A DNA stretch of 64,000 nt from JASLEW01 sp035544875 (GCA_035544875.1 DASZZP010000064.1:1-64000); one strand, 5' to 3'; shown: positions 47,304-56,124, counted from the first letter of the stretch. Numbers and translations: made by a program. Notes: a model not told the origin generated them from the sequence alone.

Positions 47304-47520
47304 TGGCTTTTCTCTCCCTGGGGCAGCGGCCCGGCCCGGCTGTGCCGTGGACCCGCTTGGGGCGTCCCCTATGAATAAGGTCATTGTAAGGGGAGGTCAC
47401 TTGAAGAATACTTGGCAGGGCGCCCATGAAACGGGCCAACAGTGCCAAGTTACTGCGCAGACACGTGCAAACTTCTCTATAACCAAAATTTAGATGTGCG
47501 GCGGGCGGTGGGCCCCCTCC
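47304..47520. other. Upstream region of the ArsR gene without other features
   Basis: Non-coding. The portion 47370-47490 is AT-richer than average and probably holds the ArsR promoter on the minus strand; TACAAT-like and TATTCAT-like sequences are present, but no clear -35/-10 pair could be fixed. The rest of the 668-base spacer is taken up by a family B element and its partial tail copy. Confidence 0.45.
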
Positions 47521-47727
47521 ATCCTGGCCATGTCCAGGGGAGGGGAAGGTGCTCGCGGGCACCGTGGTGCAGAGTGGACGCGCCCTCTGCAGAGCGCCAA
47601 CTCAGTGCACCAGCTTCGTCGAGGTGGCGAGGGAGGACTGCGGGGGCTGGATCAGCACTGAGTGGGCGCCCTGCAGTAGGCGCTCTCGGCAGCGAGGGTC
47701 ATCTACTCCCCAGGACAGGCCAGGACT
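47521..47727. repeat. Family B hairpin element, copy 3
   Basis: About 207 bases. Ends: CCTGGCCATGTCCAGGGG (47523-47540) inverted as CCCCAGGACAGGCCAGGA (47708-47725). Inside, a 29-base arm (47580-47608) pairs with 47655-47683, leaving a loop with TTCGTCGAGGTGGCGAGG and GGGGGCTGGATC. Compared with copy 1 the stem has a compensatory change: C56103-G56254 there is G47605-C47658 here. A second loose copy of the terminal module lies at 47795-47845. No reading frame. Confidence 0.8.
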
Positions 47728-47971
47728 CCTCCCACCCCCGTTGGGGTTGCTCCTTCCCACGCTCTGCGGGCGTTCCGACGGGTTGGCGCTGGCGGCGAGG
47801 GTCATCCACCTCTCCAGGGACGGGCCAGGACTTCCCCCTTGGGTTAGGCCCAGGGGCGGGTGAAACGGGCGATTTCTGGCGCTGGTGGCCGAGACAGCCG
47901 GCCCGGTGGTACCGGTGCCGGCCGCCTGGCCGAGATGCAGCAGATTCTGCGGATGATTCCGGGAGTGGCTC

Positions 47972-48580
47972 TTAGCGGGTGGCGTGGCTGAAGCGTTCGG
48001 CCACGGCGGTCCAGCTCACCGTGTTCCACCAGGCGGCCAGGTAGTCGGGGCGGCGGTTCTGGTACTTGAGGTAGTACGCGTGCTCCCACACGTCGACCCC
48101 GAGGATCGGCGTCTTGCCCTCCATCAGGGGGCTGTCCTGGTTTGGCCGCGCGATGACCTCCAGCTTGCCGCCGGCGGCTACCAACCAGCCCCACCCGGAA
48201 CCGAACTGCCCAGTGGCGGCGTTGGTGAGCTTCTCCTTGAGGCTCGCGAAGCCGCCCAGGTCGCGCTCGATGGCTGCCGCGAGCTCACCGGACGGAGAGC
48301 CGCCGCCGCCGGGTCCCATGATCCGCCAGAAGAGAGAGTGGTTGGCGTGTCCGCCGCCATGGTTGCGCACCGCGCCCCGGATCGCGTCGGGGACGCCGTC
48401 GATGCCCCGGAGCAGCTCCTCGACCGATTTCTGCTGCAGCTGCGGGTGCCCATCCAGGGCCTTGTTGAGATTGGTGACGTAAGCCGCGTGGTGCTTGTCG
48501 TGGTGAATCTCCATGGTCCGCGCGTCGATGTGTGGCTCGAGCGCGTCGAAGGAATAGGGGAGAGCAGGCACTTCGTGCAT
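47972..48580 (-). CDS. sodA: Superoxide dismutase, Fe/Mn family (Mn type likely)
   Basis: 202 residues; ATG after GAGGAGGTGTCCCG. Metal ligands: His in EIHHDKHHAAYV, His in GGGHANHSLFW, and Asp/His in DVWEHAYY. GGGHANHSLFW, ANQ-like PNQDSPLM and KYQNRRPDY track E. coli SodA (Mn) rather than SodB. It detoxifies superoxide in the cytoplasm (no signal peptide). Short GGGGSPSG loop in the middle. Follows rpmG by 17 bases, so possibly in the same transcript from the tRNA promoter. Confidence 0.95.
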   Translation of the reverse strand: MHEVPALPYSFDALEPHIDARTMEIHHDKHHAAYVTNLNKALDGHPQLQQKSVEELLRGIDGVPDAIRGAVRNHGGGHANHSLFWRIMGPGGGGSPSGELAAAIERDLGGFASLKEKLTNAATGQFGSGWGWLVAAGGKLEVIARPNQDSPLMEGKTPILGVDVWEHAYYLKYQNRRPDYLAAWWNTVSWTAVAERFSHATR

Positions 48581-48597
48581 CGGGACACCTCCTCGAC

Positions 48598-48753
48598 TCA
48601 GCGCAGCTTCTCTTCGACGAACTCGACGTGCTTGCGCACCTTGGGGTCGTACTTCTTCATCCGCAGCTTCTCGGTCGACAGCTTCTTGTTCTTGGTCGTG
48701 GTATAGAAGTAGCCGGTGCCGGCGCTGGAAACCAACTTGATCTTGTCGCGCAT
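48598..48753 (-). CDS. rpmG: 50S ribosomal protein L33 (zinc-free form)
   Basis: 51 residues: MRDKIKLVSSAGTGYFYTTT, then KNKKLSTEKLRMKKYDPKVR and KHVEFVEEKLR. Matches L33; the CxxC zinc ribbons are absent, so it is the C-minus form, as in E. coli. ATG after GACAGGAAG. Downstream of tRNA-Asp by 39 bases on the same strand; tRNA-rpmG is a common bacterial neighbourhood. Confidence 0.95.
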   Translation of the reverse strand: MRDKIKLVSSAGTGYFYTTTKNKKLSTEKLRMKKYDPKVRKHVEFVEEKLR

Positions 48754-48792
48754 CTTCCTGTCCCTTCAAGGTTTGCGTCGAAGCGGAGTGAT

Positions 48793-48869
48793 TGGCGGGG
48801 CCGACGGGATTCGAACCCGCGACCTCCGGCGTGACAGGCCGGCATTCTAACCAGCTGAACTACGACCCC
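48793..48869 (-). tRNA. tRNA-Asp (anticodon GUC)
   Basis: 77 nt with encoded CCA. Acceptor GGGGTCG/CGGCCCC (one G-U pair), D-arm TAGTTCAGCTGGTTAGAAT, anticodon stem CCGGC/GCCGG with loop CTGTCAC, T-arm GCGGG-TTCGAAT-CCCGT, discriminator G as expected for Asp. Lies 32 bases downstream of tRNA-Val in the same transcript. Confidence 0.96.
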
Positions 48870-48901
48870 GCGAAAGCTGCCCGGCGTCCCTCCCACCGGC
48901 T

Positions 48902-48977
48902 TGGTGGGAGGTGAGGGATTCGAACCCGCGACCCCCTGCGTGTAAGGCAGGTGCTCTTACCGCTGAGCTAACCTCCC
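48902..48977 (-). tRNA. tRNA-Val (anticodon UAC), T-stem mismatch
   Basis: 76 nt with encoded CCA. Acceptor GGGAGGT/ACCTCCC, D-arm AGCTCAGCGGTAAGAGC, anticodon stem CCTGC/GCAGG with loop CTTACAC, discriminator A. The T-stem reads GCGGG/CCCTC, so the second pair is C-U rather than Watson-Crick; the usual sequence is GAGGG/CCCTC. First gene of the tRNA-Val, tRNA-Asp, rpmG transcript. Confidence 0.94.
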
Positions 48978-48998
48978 CGCCGCCGCCAAAGAGACGCG

Positions 48999-49027
48999 AT
49001 GTTATGCAACGCGCGTCCCCAAGTCAA
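48999..49027 (-). promoter_or_regulatory. Promoter of the tRNA-Val/tRNA-Asp/rpmG transcript
   Basis: On the minus strand, TTGACT (49022-49027), 17-base spacer, TAACAT (48999-49004). Predicted start near 48992, 15 bases before mature tRNA-Val, a normal leader length for a stable RNA gene. Confidence 0.65.
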
Positions 49028-49071
49028 TCAAGCCATGAGCGCGTCTATAGTTAGCGCCTTCGAGCGCCGCG

Positions 49072-50727
49072 ATGATCGACGAGCCTCAGGAAGTCATCGA
49101 GAAGCCGAGAGCCCTGCGCGAGGCCGGTCACGGGACACCTCCGCTGGCCCCGCCGCCGGGCGAGCTTGCCGCCCTGCTCGCCGCGCTTTCGCCGGGGCGC
49201 TACGCCCTCTACGCGCAGGTCCGGGCCGCCATCGACGAGCTCGAGAGCACCGTCAGCTGGGAGCTCCTCTACTACCCGCCGGACGACGCCGCGGTGCTCG
49301 CCGAGCGGCTCGAGAGGTTGGCGGCCTCCATCCGGCGCCTGCCGGGGCGGCTCGCCGGCTGCCTTGCGGGCCTTGACAGCGAGGGAAGTGGGAGCTCGAG
49401 CGAGCCGATCCGCGAGGAGGTCGAGTTCTACTTCGAGTCGGTAATGCACATGATCGAGAAGGACTTCGGCCGGATGGAGCGCGCGCTCCCCGGCCTCGGG
49501 CAAGCCACGCCGGACCAGATCGAGAGGCTGTGCGATCTCGCCGCCGACCTCAAGGGAAAGTTCGCGAGCTCGATCATGGGGGCGACGGCGGCCCTCGTAT
49601 CCCAGGGGCGCTGGCCGAGTCTCGAGGTAGAGCCGGTGCTGTTCCCGGAAACGGCCGAGGAGATTCATCGGACCCACGAGCTGACGGCTGTGCTGCGCGC
49701 CCTGCTCAACGTGATCAACGAGCTGGCGGAGCGCGTCCCTCTCTCGCGGATCGTCGCCCGCTGGCGAAACAGTCAGCGCGCCGACCAGTACGCCTTGGCC
49801 GACCTCGTGGTGCTGCGAGGCCAGCTCGGATCGCTGTTGCAGGAGCGCGTTCGGCGGGCGCTCTACTCGGGGGACTACCACCAGCTCCGGCAGCGCGAGG
49901 TCCAGCTCGCCGAGCGGGTGGGCGAGCTCGAATCGCTCCATCGACGCAGCTGGCGAACCTCGGCTCGGGAGGCCGCCGCGATGATCGCGGCGGAGCTCCC
50001 CCGTCTCGAGCAGCTGGCCTGTGAGATCGCGGCTCTCACCGACGTCCGGCAGCTCAAGTCACTGATCGGCGAGGATGCCATGGCTCGCTTGCGCGGCAAG
50101 ATCGAGTCGGCGCGCGGCGGCGCGGCGGAGCCGCTCGTCGCCCTGCTCACCCATGACGACCTGCGGCTCTTCTTCGCGGTGCTGCTCACCGCCGTCCAGC
50201 GCCGCGCGGCGCTCGCCGGCAGGGACCACCTGGCGGCCGCCGATCGGGCGGCGCCGGCGCAGGCTGCGCCGCCGGCCGGCGAACCGCCCCAGCCGGCCGG
50301 CGAGCGCCATCCGGCACCGGCCACCCCGCCAGTGCCTGCCGCCGCGCCGATTGCGTCTGGCAAGCAAGAAACCCTGTTGGCCGATCTCCGTCGTCGGATG
50401 GCCGCTCTGCAGAGTCCGCTGAACCCGCGCTGGAACAGCTTCCGCCTGGTGCTGCGAATGATCGATCGCCACGGACGCGTACCGGACGCCATGGTGGGCG
50501 CCAGCCTGCCTTTCATCGAGGAGCTCCTCGCCGACGTCGCCCCGGACCTTCGCCGCCTGGCGCCCTATCGTGGGCTGACCGCCGATCTCGCCGACCGGTT
50601 CGAGGGCGCCTGCCGCGCGCTCGCCGCCGGGCTTCGCTCGCCGGCCGCCGGCGAACCGACGCCGCAACAGGAGCTCGCGCAGCTGCAGCGCCTCCTCGCC
50701 GCGCTCGAGACCGGGTTGGAAAGCTGA
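49072..50727 (+). CDS. Large helical protein of unknown function next to the kinases
   Basis: 551 residues; ATG without a clear ribosome site, shortly after a TATAGT-like -10. No signal peptide or membrane segment. Mostly alpha-helical, with leucine-rich segments (LAALLAALSPGRYALYAQVRAAIDEL, HELTAVLRALLNVINELAERV, AVLLTAVQRRAAL). A Pro/Ala linker (about 385-430) separates a C-terminal domain (RMAALQSPLNPRWNSFRLVLRMIDRHGRVPDAMV). I recognise no family. Its place just upstream of a Ser/Thr kinase in the same direction suggests a partner or substrate, which is inference. Confidence 0.7.
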   Translation: MIDEPQEVIEKPRALREAGHGTPPLAPPPGELAALLAALSPGRYALYAQVRAAIDELESTVSWELLYYPPDDAAVLAERLERLAASIRRLPGRLAGCLAGLDSEGSGSSSEPIREEVEFYFESVMHMIEKDFGRMERALPGLGQATPDQIERLCDLAADLKGKFASSIMGATAALVSQGRWPSLEVEPVLFPETAEEIHRTHELTAVLRALLNVINELAERVPLSRIVARWRNSQRADQYALADLVVLRGQLGSLLQERVRRALYSGDYHQLRQREVQLAERVGELESLHRRSWRTSAREAAAMIAAELPRLEQLACEIAALTDVRQLKSLIGEDAMARLRGKIESARGGAAEPLVALLTHDDLRLFFAVLLTAVQRRAALAGRDHLAAADRAAPAQAAPPAGEPPQPAGERHPAPATPPVPAAAPIASGKQETLLADLRRRMAALQSPLNPRWNSFRLVLRMIDRHGRVPDAMVGASLPFIEELLADVAPDLRRLAPYRGLTADLADRFEGACRALAAGLRSPAAGEPTPQQELAQLQRLLAALETGLES

Positions 50728-50728
50728 C

Positions 50729-50775
50729 GCTGGTCCGTGCGCCAGGGGAGGGGGCGTCCCCGGTTAGAACGAGAT
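50729..50775 (-). repeat. Family A repeat, copy 6 (tail fragment)
   Basis: GGTCCGTGCGCCAGGGGAGG (50731-50750) then GGGCGTCCCC, followed by GGTTAGAACGAGATT: the reverse of the tail of copy 4, including its GTTCTA end. About 45 bases only, just after the stop of the helical protein. Confidence 0.55.
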
Positions 50776-50877
50776 TCCCAAGAGCTCGCGTTTTGAACGG
50801 CGAGGCTCGAGATGTAACGCGCGCCCGTTCGGGACGGCCTATGAGAACAGAGCCCGCCGGCCAGCGGGCAAAGGAAT

Positions 50878-50906
50878 TTGACTCGGGGAGGGGCGTTGGT
50901 TAGCCT
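50878..50906 (+). promoter_or_regulatory. Possible promoter of the TonB-domain kinase gene
   Basis: TTGACT (50878-50883), 17-base spacer, TAGCCT (50901-50906). The -10 is weak. Predicted start near 50913 gives a leader of about 35 bases to the GTG at 50948. Confidence 0.35.
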
Positions 50907-50947
50907 TGAGAAGCTCCCGGACACCAGGCTGAAGGGCGGCACGGCAA

Positions 50948-53620
50948 GTGGTTCTCCTCCAGAAACAGATCGAAGGCAAGTACGAGATCCTCGAGAAGAT
51001 CAAGGAGGGGGGGATGGGGGCCGTGTACAAGGTCCGCCACCGCTTCCTCGACGAGATCCGCGTCATCAAGGTCATCCGTTCGACCCTCGAGCCCAGTCAG
51101 GACCTGTCGGACCGCTTCTTGCGCGAGGCGCGGCTGGCGAACCGCCTGCGCCACCCGTCGATCGCCGCGCTTCACGACTTCGCGGTGGGCGACGACGGCA
51201 ATGCCTTCATCGTGATGGAGTACATTGCCGGGCTCACCCTCGAAGACGTGCTCAGGACCGGCGGCCCGCCCCCGCTGGGTCTGGCGCTCGAGATCGCGAC
51301 CCAGGCGCTTCGCGCCGTTGGTTATCTCCACCGGCATGGCTTCGTGCACCGCGACATCGCCCCCGACAACCTGATGCTGACCCGCAGCGTGGATGGCGAT
51401 CCGCTGGTCAAGGTGATCGATCTCGGCATCGCCAAGGTGCTCGAGGGCGACGGCGCATTCACCACCACCGGCATGTTTCTGGGCAAGCCGCGCTATGCGT
51501 CGCCGGAACACTTCGGCACCGAGGAGATCGACCGCCGCAGCGACCTCTACTCCTTTGGCGTGGTGTTCTACGAGCTGCTCACCGGGCAGTGCCCGGTCGA
51601 AGGTCACGACCCGGCTTCATACATGGCCGGGCACCTGTTCCGGCCGCCGGTCGACTTCGATGCTAGCGATCCGCACGGTACGCTGCCGGCCGAGCTGCGC
51701 GCGATCTTGCTGCGCGCCCTGGCCAAGAAGCCAGCCGAGCGTTTCGCGATCGCCGAAGAGTTCTCGCGCGAGATCGCGGCGCTACAGATGCGATTCCCGG
51801 TCGGGACGGGAGACCTCGACGCCGTTCTCGAGCCCACGCTCGAGCAGGCGGTCACCCAGGTGGCGCCCCCCCCTCAGAAGGCGGGCTCGAGCCAGGTGAG
51901 GCTCGACCTGCAGTTCCGGCCCGGGACCACTCCGCCTCCGGCGACGCGCGGGGTGTCGCACCTGCAATGGGACCCGCGGCTCGCAACGCCGGAGCCGCGG
52001 CGGCAGACCATCCCCTCGCCGCCCGCGCCGCCAGCCCTCCGGGAGGCCCAGCCGCCGTCCTTCCAGCCGCCGCACCCGTCGTCCCTGCCCGCGCAGCCCA
52101 GGCCGGGGACAATGCCGGAGCTCGAGACGAGCAATCAGCGGCAGTCGCTGGACGACACGCTGCCGCTGCAGTCGCGGGCTCGCCCGGTGGAGCCAGGCAA
52201 GCAGTTCCCGCAGGCGTCTTCCGCTTTGCCGCCGGCGCGCCTCGAGCGGTTGCCGCCGGCGTCTTCAGCTCGCTTGCAGAAGGCGCCGGCGGTTCCCGCG
52301 ATCCCCGCACCAGGGGCGCCGGCGGGCCAGGTGCCGCACGCGGCATCGGGCCTTGCGCCACGGTCGCCAGCCGATCCTTTGCGGCCGGCCGCCTCCGGTC
52401 CCATGCCGCGTACGCCCTCCGATCCGGGAAACGATCCACCGGCCAGCGGACCGGTACGGCCCCAGATCTCGGTGCCAGGGGACGCCGACTGGAAGTCCAG
52501 GCCGCTGCAGGATTCCGCCCGGACCCAGGGAGCACTTGACGGTGCCGGCGGCGCCGCGGCGCTGTCGTTCAGGCAGCCGGCCGGTGCCGCGAAAACCTCC
52601 TCGGGACACGGGCTCGCAGCCCGTTCCGCTGAGCCGGGCGAGCGCGGCGCCTGGATCCAGGTCACCGTGGCGGCGGTTCTGCTGGCTGGCGCGCTGGGTG
52701 GCGGCATCTGGTGGTATGTGCACCCGCGTTCGATGGCGCAGACCTCCGATGCGATGGGACCCGCGCGCCCGACGAGCTCCAGCGCGCTGGCCTCAGGCGG
52801 AGGCGCGGCGCCGCCTGCCGCGCGGCCGGAACAGAATCCGGGTGGCCAGGGCGCAAGCAATGCCGCCGCCGGCGCCGGTTTGGCCGCCGCCGCGAATGGA
52901 GCCGCCGCGGGTGCGATCGTGCCGGCCGCCGCCGGTGCGGCGGTGCCGGCCGCCGCGGGTGTTGCCGCGCCGGGCGCCGCGGGTGTGGGTTCGCCGGCTG
53001 CCGCGGCTGCGGTCGCGCCGGTGGCCAGAACGGCAGGGCCGCGCGGCACCGCGGCAGGGCAGACCCGGCGGGGGCCGGAGACCGCCGGCGGGCCGGCGCG
53101 CGACGCCGCCGGCACGGCCGCCGGGCCGGAGGAGAAGAGCGGCGGCAACGCCGGGCGGCGCGGCGCTGCGGCCGGGGAACCGCTGCCGGCGCCGGAGCGT
53201 CCAGACCAGGCCGCCGGGGCGGCGGCAGGCGGCTCGGCGCTCTCCAGCGCGGCGGGCGGATCAGCGGGACCCGCGGAAGCAGCGGGGGTGCCGGCCGCAG
53301 GGAGGCGTAGCGCCGCCAAGCTGATCGTGCCGGGTCCGGGAGTCGAGCTTGCCGAGCCGCAGGCGGTTGCCGATGCCGTCTATCCGGCGGCGGCGATCGG
53401 GACCGGTAAGGAACCCAGGGTCCTGGTCGCGGTGCTGGTGGACGAGAACGGCAACGTGGCGGACGCGCGGGTCAAGGCCGGCGACCCCTCGCGCCTGGGA
53501 TTCAACGAGGCCGCGGTCGCGGCCGCGCGCAAGAGCCGCTTTCTGCCGGCCACCAAGGATGGAGTTCCGGGCCGGTCGTGGAGCGAGCTGATGATCGAAT
53601 TCACCTCGCCCAAGAACTGA
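50948..53620 (+). CDS. Ser/Thr protein kinase with a C-terminal TonB-type domain
   Basis: 890 residues from GTG. Kinase domain (about 11-275): glycine loop KIKEGGMGAVYKV, catalytic Lys in VIKVI, HRDIAPDN loop (Asp and Asn present, usual Lys replaced by Ala), VIDLGIAK in place of DFG, APE-type SPEHFG. A conserved post-kinase motif RLDLQFRPGTTPPP is near 317-330. Then a long Pro/Ala linker, one membrane helix (about 568-590), an Ala/Gly-rich periplasmic linker and a TonB C-terminal-like domain (about 798-890: PAAAIGTGKEPRVLVAVLVDENGNVADARV..). Signals would pass from kinase to envelope or the reverse. Tail-to-tail with a paralogue. Confidence 0.9.
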   Translation: MVLLQKQIEGKYEILEKIKEGGMGAVYKVRHRFLDEIRVIKVIRSTLEPSQDLSDRFLREARLANRLRHPSIAALHDFAVGDDGNAFIVMEYIAGLTLEDVLRTGGPPPLGLALEIATQALRAVGYLHRHGFVHRDIAPDNLMLTRSVDGDPLVKVIDLGIAKVLEGDGAFTTTGMFLGKPRYASPEHFGTEEIDRRSDLYSFGVVFYELLTGQCPVEGHDPASYMAGHLFRPPVDFDASDPHGTLPAELRAILLRALAKKPAERFAIAEEFSREIAALQMRFPVGTGDLDAVLEPTLEQAVTQVAPPPQKAGSSQVRLDLQFRPGTTPPPATRGVSHLQWDPRLATPEPRRQTIPSPPAPPALREAQPPSFQPPHPSSLPAQPRPGTMPELETSNQRQSLDDTLPLQSRARPVEPGKQFPQASSALPPARLERLPPASSARLQKAPAVPAIPAPGAPAGQVPHAASGLAPRSPADPLRPAASGPMPRTPSDPGNDPPASGPVRPQISVPGDADWKSRPLQDSARTQGALDGAGGAAALSFRQPAGAAKTSSGHGLAARSAEPGERGAWIQVTVAAVLLAGALGGGIWWYVHPRSMAQTSDAMGPARPTSSSALASGGGAAPPAARPEQNPGGQGASNAAAGAGLAAAANGAAAGAIVPAAAGAAVPAAAGVAAPGAAGVGSPAAAAAVAPVARTAGPRGTAAGQTRRGPETAGGPARDAAGTAAGPEEKSGGNAGRRGAAAGEPLPAPERPDQAAGAAAGGSALSSAAGGSAGPAEAAGVPAAGRRSAAKLIVPGPGVELAEPQAVADAVYPAAAIGTGKEPRVLVAVLVDENGNVADARVKAGDPSRLGFNEAAVAAARKSRFLPATKDGVPGRSWSELMIEFTSPKN

Positions 53621-53663
53621 GCGCTACCTAAGAAGTGCCGATCCCGAGGGATGAAAATGCGGA

Positions 53664-56090
53664 CTAGCCCTGCCGCTGGCCTGGCGGACCCCGCCGCGCG
53701 AGAGCCTCCTGTGCTTGCTGCAGCAGGGTCGCGGCCCGGGCATGGCCGGCCTGCAGAGCGAGAGCGTTGCGCAGCTTGCGCATTCCTTCCGGGAAGTCGC
53801 CGACCTTGAGCAGGATCTCGGCCTGCGCCACCAGGGCCTCGGCCCGGGCCTGCAAGCGCTGCCGCGCGTCCTCCTCCAGCTCGGCGCCCAGCGCAGCTGG
53901 CAGCGTGCTCGTGGAGGGGCCGCTGCGCGCCGCGCGCCGGGCCAGCAGGAGTCGCTCGCGGCGCTCCCATTGGCTGAACAGCGGCGCCACGCCGCCGTGA
54001 CGGATCACCGCCAGGTCGAGCTCGGCGCCCGCCTTGTCGAGCTCCCCGCGATCGAGGAGCTCGCCGATGGCCGCCACCGTCTGGGCCAGCTCCCCGGCGC
54101 GCGCCGCCGCCGCCGCCTGGCGGCGCACGGCCAGCTCGGCCTCGCCCGTCAACAGGGCGACCTCCGGATTCGCGGAGTCGATCCCGCCGCCGCGCTCCAG
54201 CTCGCGCAGCGCAGCGGCCAGGTCGCGGCCGGCGAGCAGCCGCCGGACGCTCTCGAGCAGTGTCGCCATGGCGGCGTCCAGCCGGCTCTGAAGCTCGTCC
54301 CATGCCGCCGCGGCGCCGAGCCGGCTGCTGGCCGCCAGCAGCCTCTCCGCAGCTTCGCTCAGGTCACCCTTATCCAGGCGCTTGAGAATCGCCGCCGCGG
54401 CCCGTTCGATGCGGCCCGCGTGCCGGCGCTGCTCGGCACGCTGCCTCACTTCGGTTTCGGCCTGCAGCGCCAGATCGCGCACTTCGCCGTTGTCCGGAGC
54501 GAGCTGCCGCGCCCGCCGCAGCGACCGCAAGGCGCCTTTCCAGTCTCCCGCCGCCGCGCGCTCGCGGCCGTCGCGGAGTCGCTCGTCGACCTGCGCCTGC
54601 AAGGTATGGCTCTTCTCGGCCACGGGCTCGCTCTCCCGGCGTTCGGCGGCCGCGCGCTCCTCCGCCCGGCGCTGGGTGGCGGCGGCGAGCTCGGCGCGCA
54701 GGCCGCCCACCGCACCGTCGCGAGGGGCCAATCGCTCGGCCCGCTCGAGCTCCACCCCCGCTGCGTCGAGCTCGCCGGCAGCGATATTTCCTCGGGCCGC
54801 GGCGAGCAGAGCCGCCAACCGGGAGGCCAGATCCTGGGCCCGCAGGTCGGCGAGGCTGGCGTAGAGGCGGGTCAGCGCCGGCCGGTCGCCGAACGCCGCC
54901 TCCACCGCATAGAGCTGCGCCTCGGCGCCGCGGTAGTTGCCGCGTCCCAGCTCGGCCTCGATCGCGAGCAGCGCCGCCGCGAGCTCCGGCTCTTCCGGCG
55001 CCTCCGATGCGGCGCCAGGTTCCGCGGGCGCCCACGGCACGGTCGGCGAGCGTGCCTGGCTGGAGGTCCCGGTCGGCGGGGGTGTCGTCCCGAGCCCGAA
55101 TTGCAGATCCAGGCGCCCCTGCGTGCTGCCGGGGTCGATCAGGGTCGGCGCCTCTTCCTGAGCGGCGGCGCCGCCGCCGCCGGCCAGCACACCCTTCCAG
55201 TCGGCGTGCAGCAGATCGCCGGCGGTACGCAGCAGCGCCAGCTCGCGCGCGAACTCCGCCGCCGCCGTGAAGCGAGCCGCGGGTTCCTTGGCCAGCGCCC
55301 GCAGCACCGCGGCGCGGAGTCCGGCGGGGATCTGCCCCCGGGGATCGCTGGCGTTGAAGTCGAGCGGCGGACGGAAGAGATGGCCGGCGATGATCGAGGA
55401 AGGGTCGCGACCCTCGATCGGATAGCGGCCGGTAAGCAGTTCGTAGAGGACGATGCCAAACGAATACAGGTCGGAGCGGCCATCCATCGGCGCGGCCCCC
55501 GCGGCCCCGAACTGTTCCGGCGCCGAGTAGTGGACCTTGCCGAGAAAGGTCCCGACCTCGGTGAGATGACCCTCGGTGCTGCCGCCTCCGCCCAGGATCT
55601 TGGCGATGCCGAGGTCGATCAGCTTGACCCGCGGCTCGCCGTCCGAGTCCTCCGTCAACATCAGGTTGTCAGGCGAGATATCACGGTGGACGAAGCCCTT
55701 GGAGTGCAGATAGGCCAGCGCCCGCAGCGTCTGCTGCGCGATCTCGAGGGTGAGGGCCAGCGGCGGCGGCCCCGCTCTACGCAGCAGCTCCTCGAGCGTC
55801 AAGCCCGAGATGAACTCCATGACGATGAAGGCGGTGCCGTCGGCATCGAGCGTGAAGTCGTAGAGCTCCGCCACGTTGGGGTGGCGCAGCTTGATCGCCA
55901 CCCGCGCTTCGCGCAGAAAGCGGGCCTTGAGCTCCTCGTCGTCGACGAACTGGGGCCGCATCACTTTGACCACTCGCACCTCGTCGAGCAGCCGGTGCCG
56001 CACCTTGTAGATCGCCCCCATCCCGCCTTCGCGGATCTTCTCCAGGATTTCGTACTTGCCTTCGATCCGGGGCAGGGCGATGGCAGACAT
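53664..56090 (-). CDS. Ser/Thr protein kinase with long coiled/TPR-like C-terminal region
   Basis: 808 residues. Kinase domain (about 9-285) closely like its neighbour: KIREGGMGAIYKV, VVKVM, HRDISPDN, LIDLGIAKIL, SAPEQFG, then the same post-kinase motif RLDLQFGLGTTPPP near 333-346. Residues about 375-800 are Ala/Leu/Glu/Arg-rich helices with repeat periodicity (ALRELERGG, GDFPEGMRKLRNAL, GDWKGALRSLRRARQLAPDN), resembling TPR-type helices, and lack a membrane helix, so this kinase is soluble. It converges on the other kinase with 43 bases between. No clear ribosome site before the ATG; a family B element begins about 35 bases upstream. Confidence 0.9.
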   Translation of the reverse strand: MSAIALPRIEGKYEILEKIREGGMGAIYKVRHRLLDEVRVVKVMRPQFVDDEELKARFLREARVAIKLRHPNVAELYDFTLDADGTAFIVMEFISGLTLEELLRRAGPPPLALTLEIAQQTLRALAYLHSKGFVHRDISPDNLMLTEDSDGEPRVKLIDLGIAKILGGGGSTEGHLTEVGTFLGKVHYSAPEQFGAAGAAPMDGRSDLYSFGIVLYELLTGRYPIEGRDPSSIIAGHLFRPPLDFNASDPRGQIPAGLRAAVLRALAKEPAARFTAAAEFARELALLRTAGDLLHADWKGVLAGGGGAAAQEEAPTLIDPGSTQGRLDLQFGLGTTPPPTGTSSQARSPTVPWAPAEPGAASEAPEEPELAAALLAIEAELGRGNYRGAEAQLYAVEAAFGDRPALTRLYASLADLRAQDLASRLAALLAAARGNIAAGELDAAGVELERAERLAPRDGAVGGLRAELAAATQRRAEERAAAERRESEPVAEKSHTLQAQVDERLRDGRERAAAGDWKGALRSLRRARQLAPDNGEVRDLALQAETEVRQRAEQRRHAGRIERAAAAILKRLDKGDLSEAAERLLAASSRLGAAAAWDELQSRLDAAMATLLESVRRLLAGRDLAAALRELERGGGIDSANPEVALLTGEAELAVRRQAAAAARAGELAQTVAAIGELLDRGELDKAGAELDLAVIRHGGVAPLFSQWERRERLLLARRAARSGPSTSTLPAALGAELEEDARQRLQARAEALVAQAEILLKVGDFPEGMRKLRNALALQAGHARAATLLQQAQEALARRGPPGQRQG

Positions 56091-56124
56091 TGACTTTCAA
56101 GCTATCACGGAGCAGGCCCCCTCC

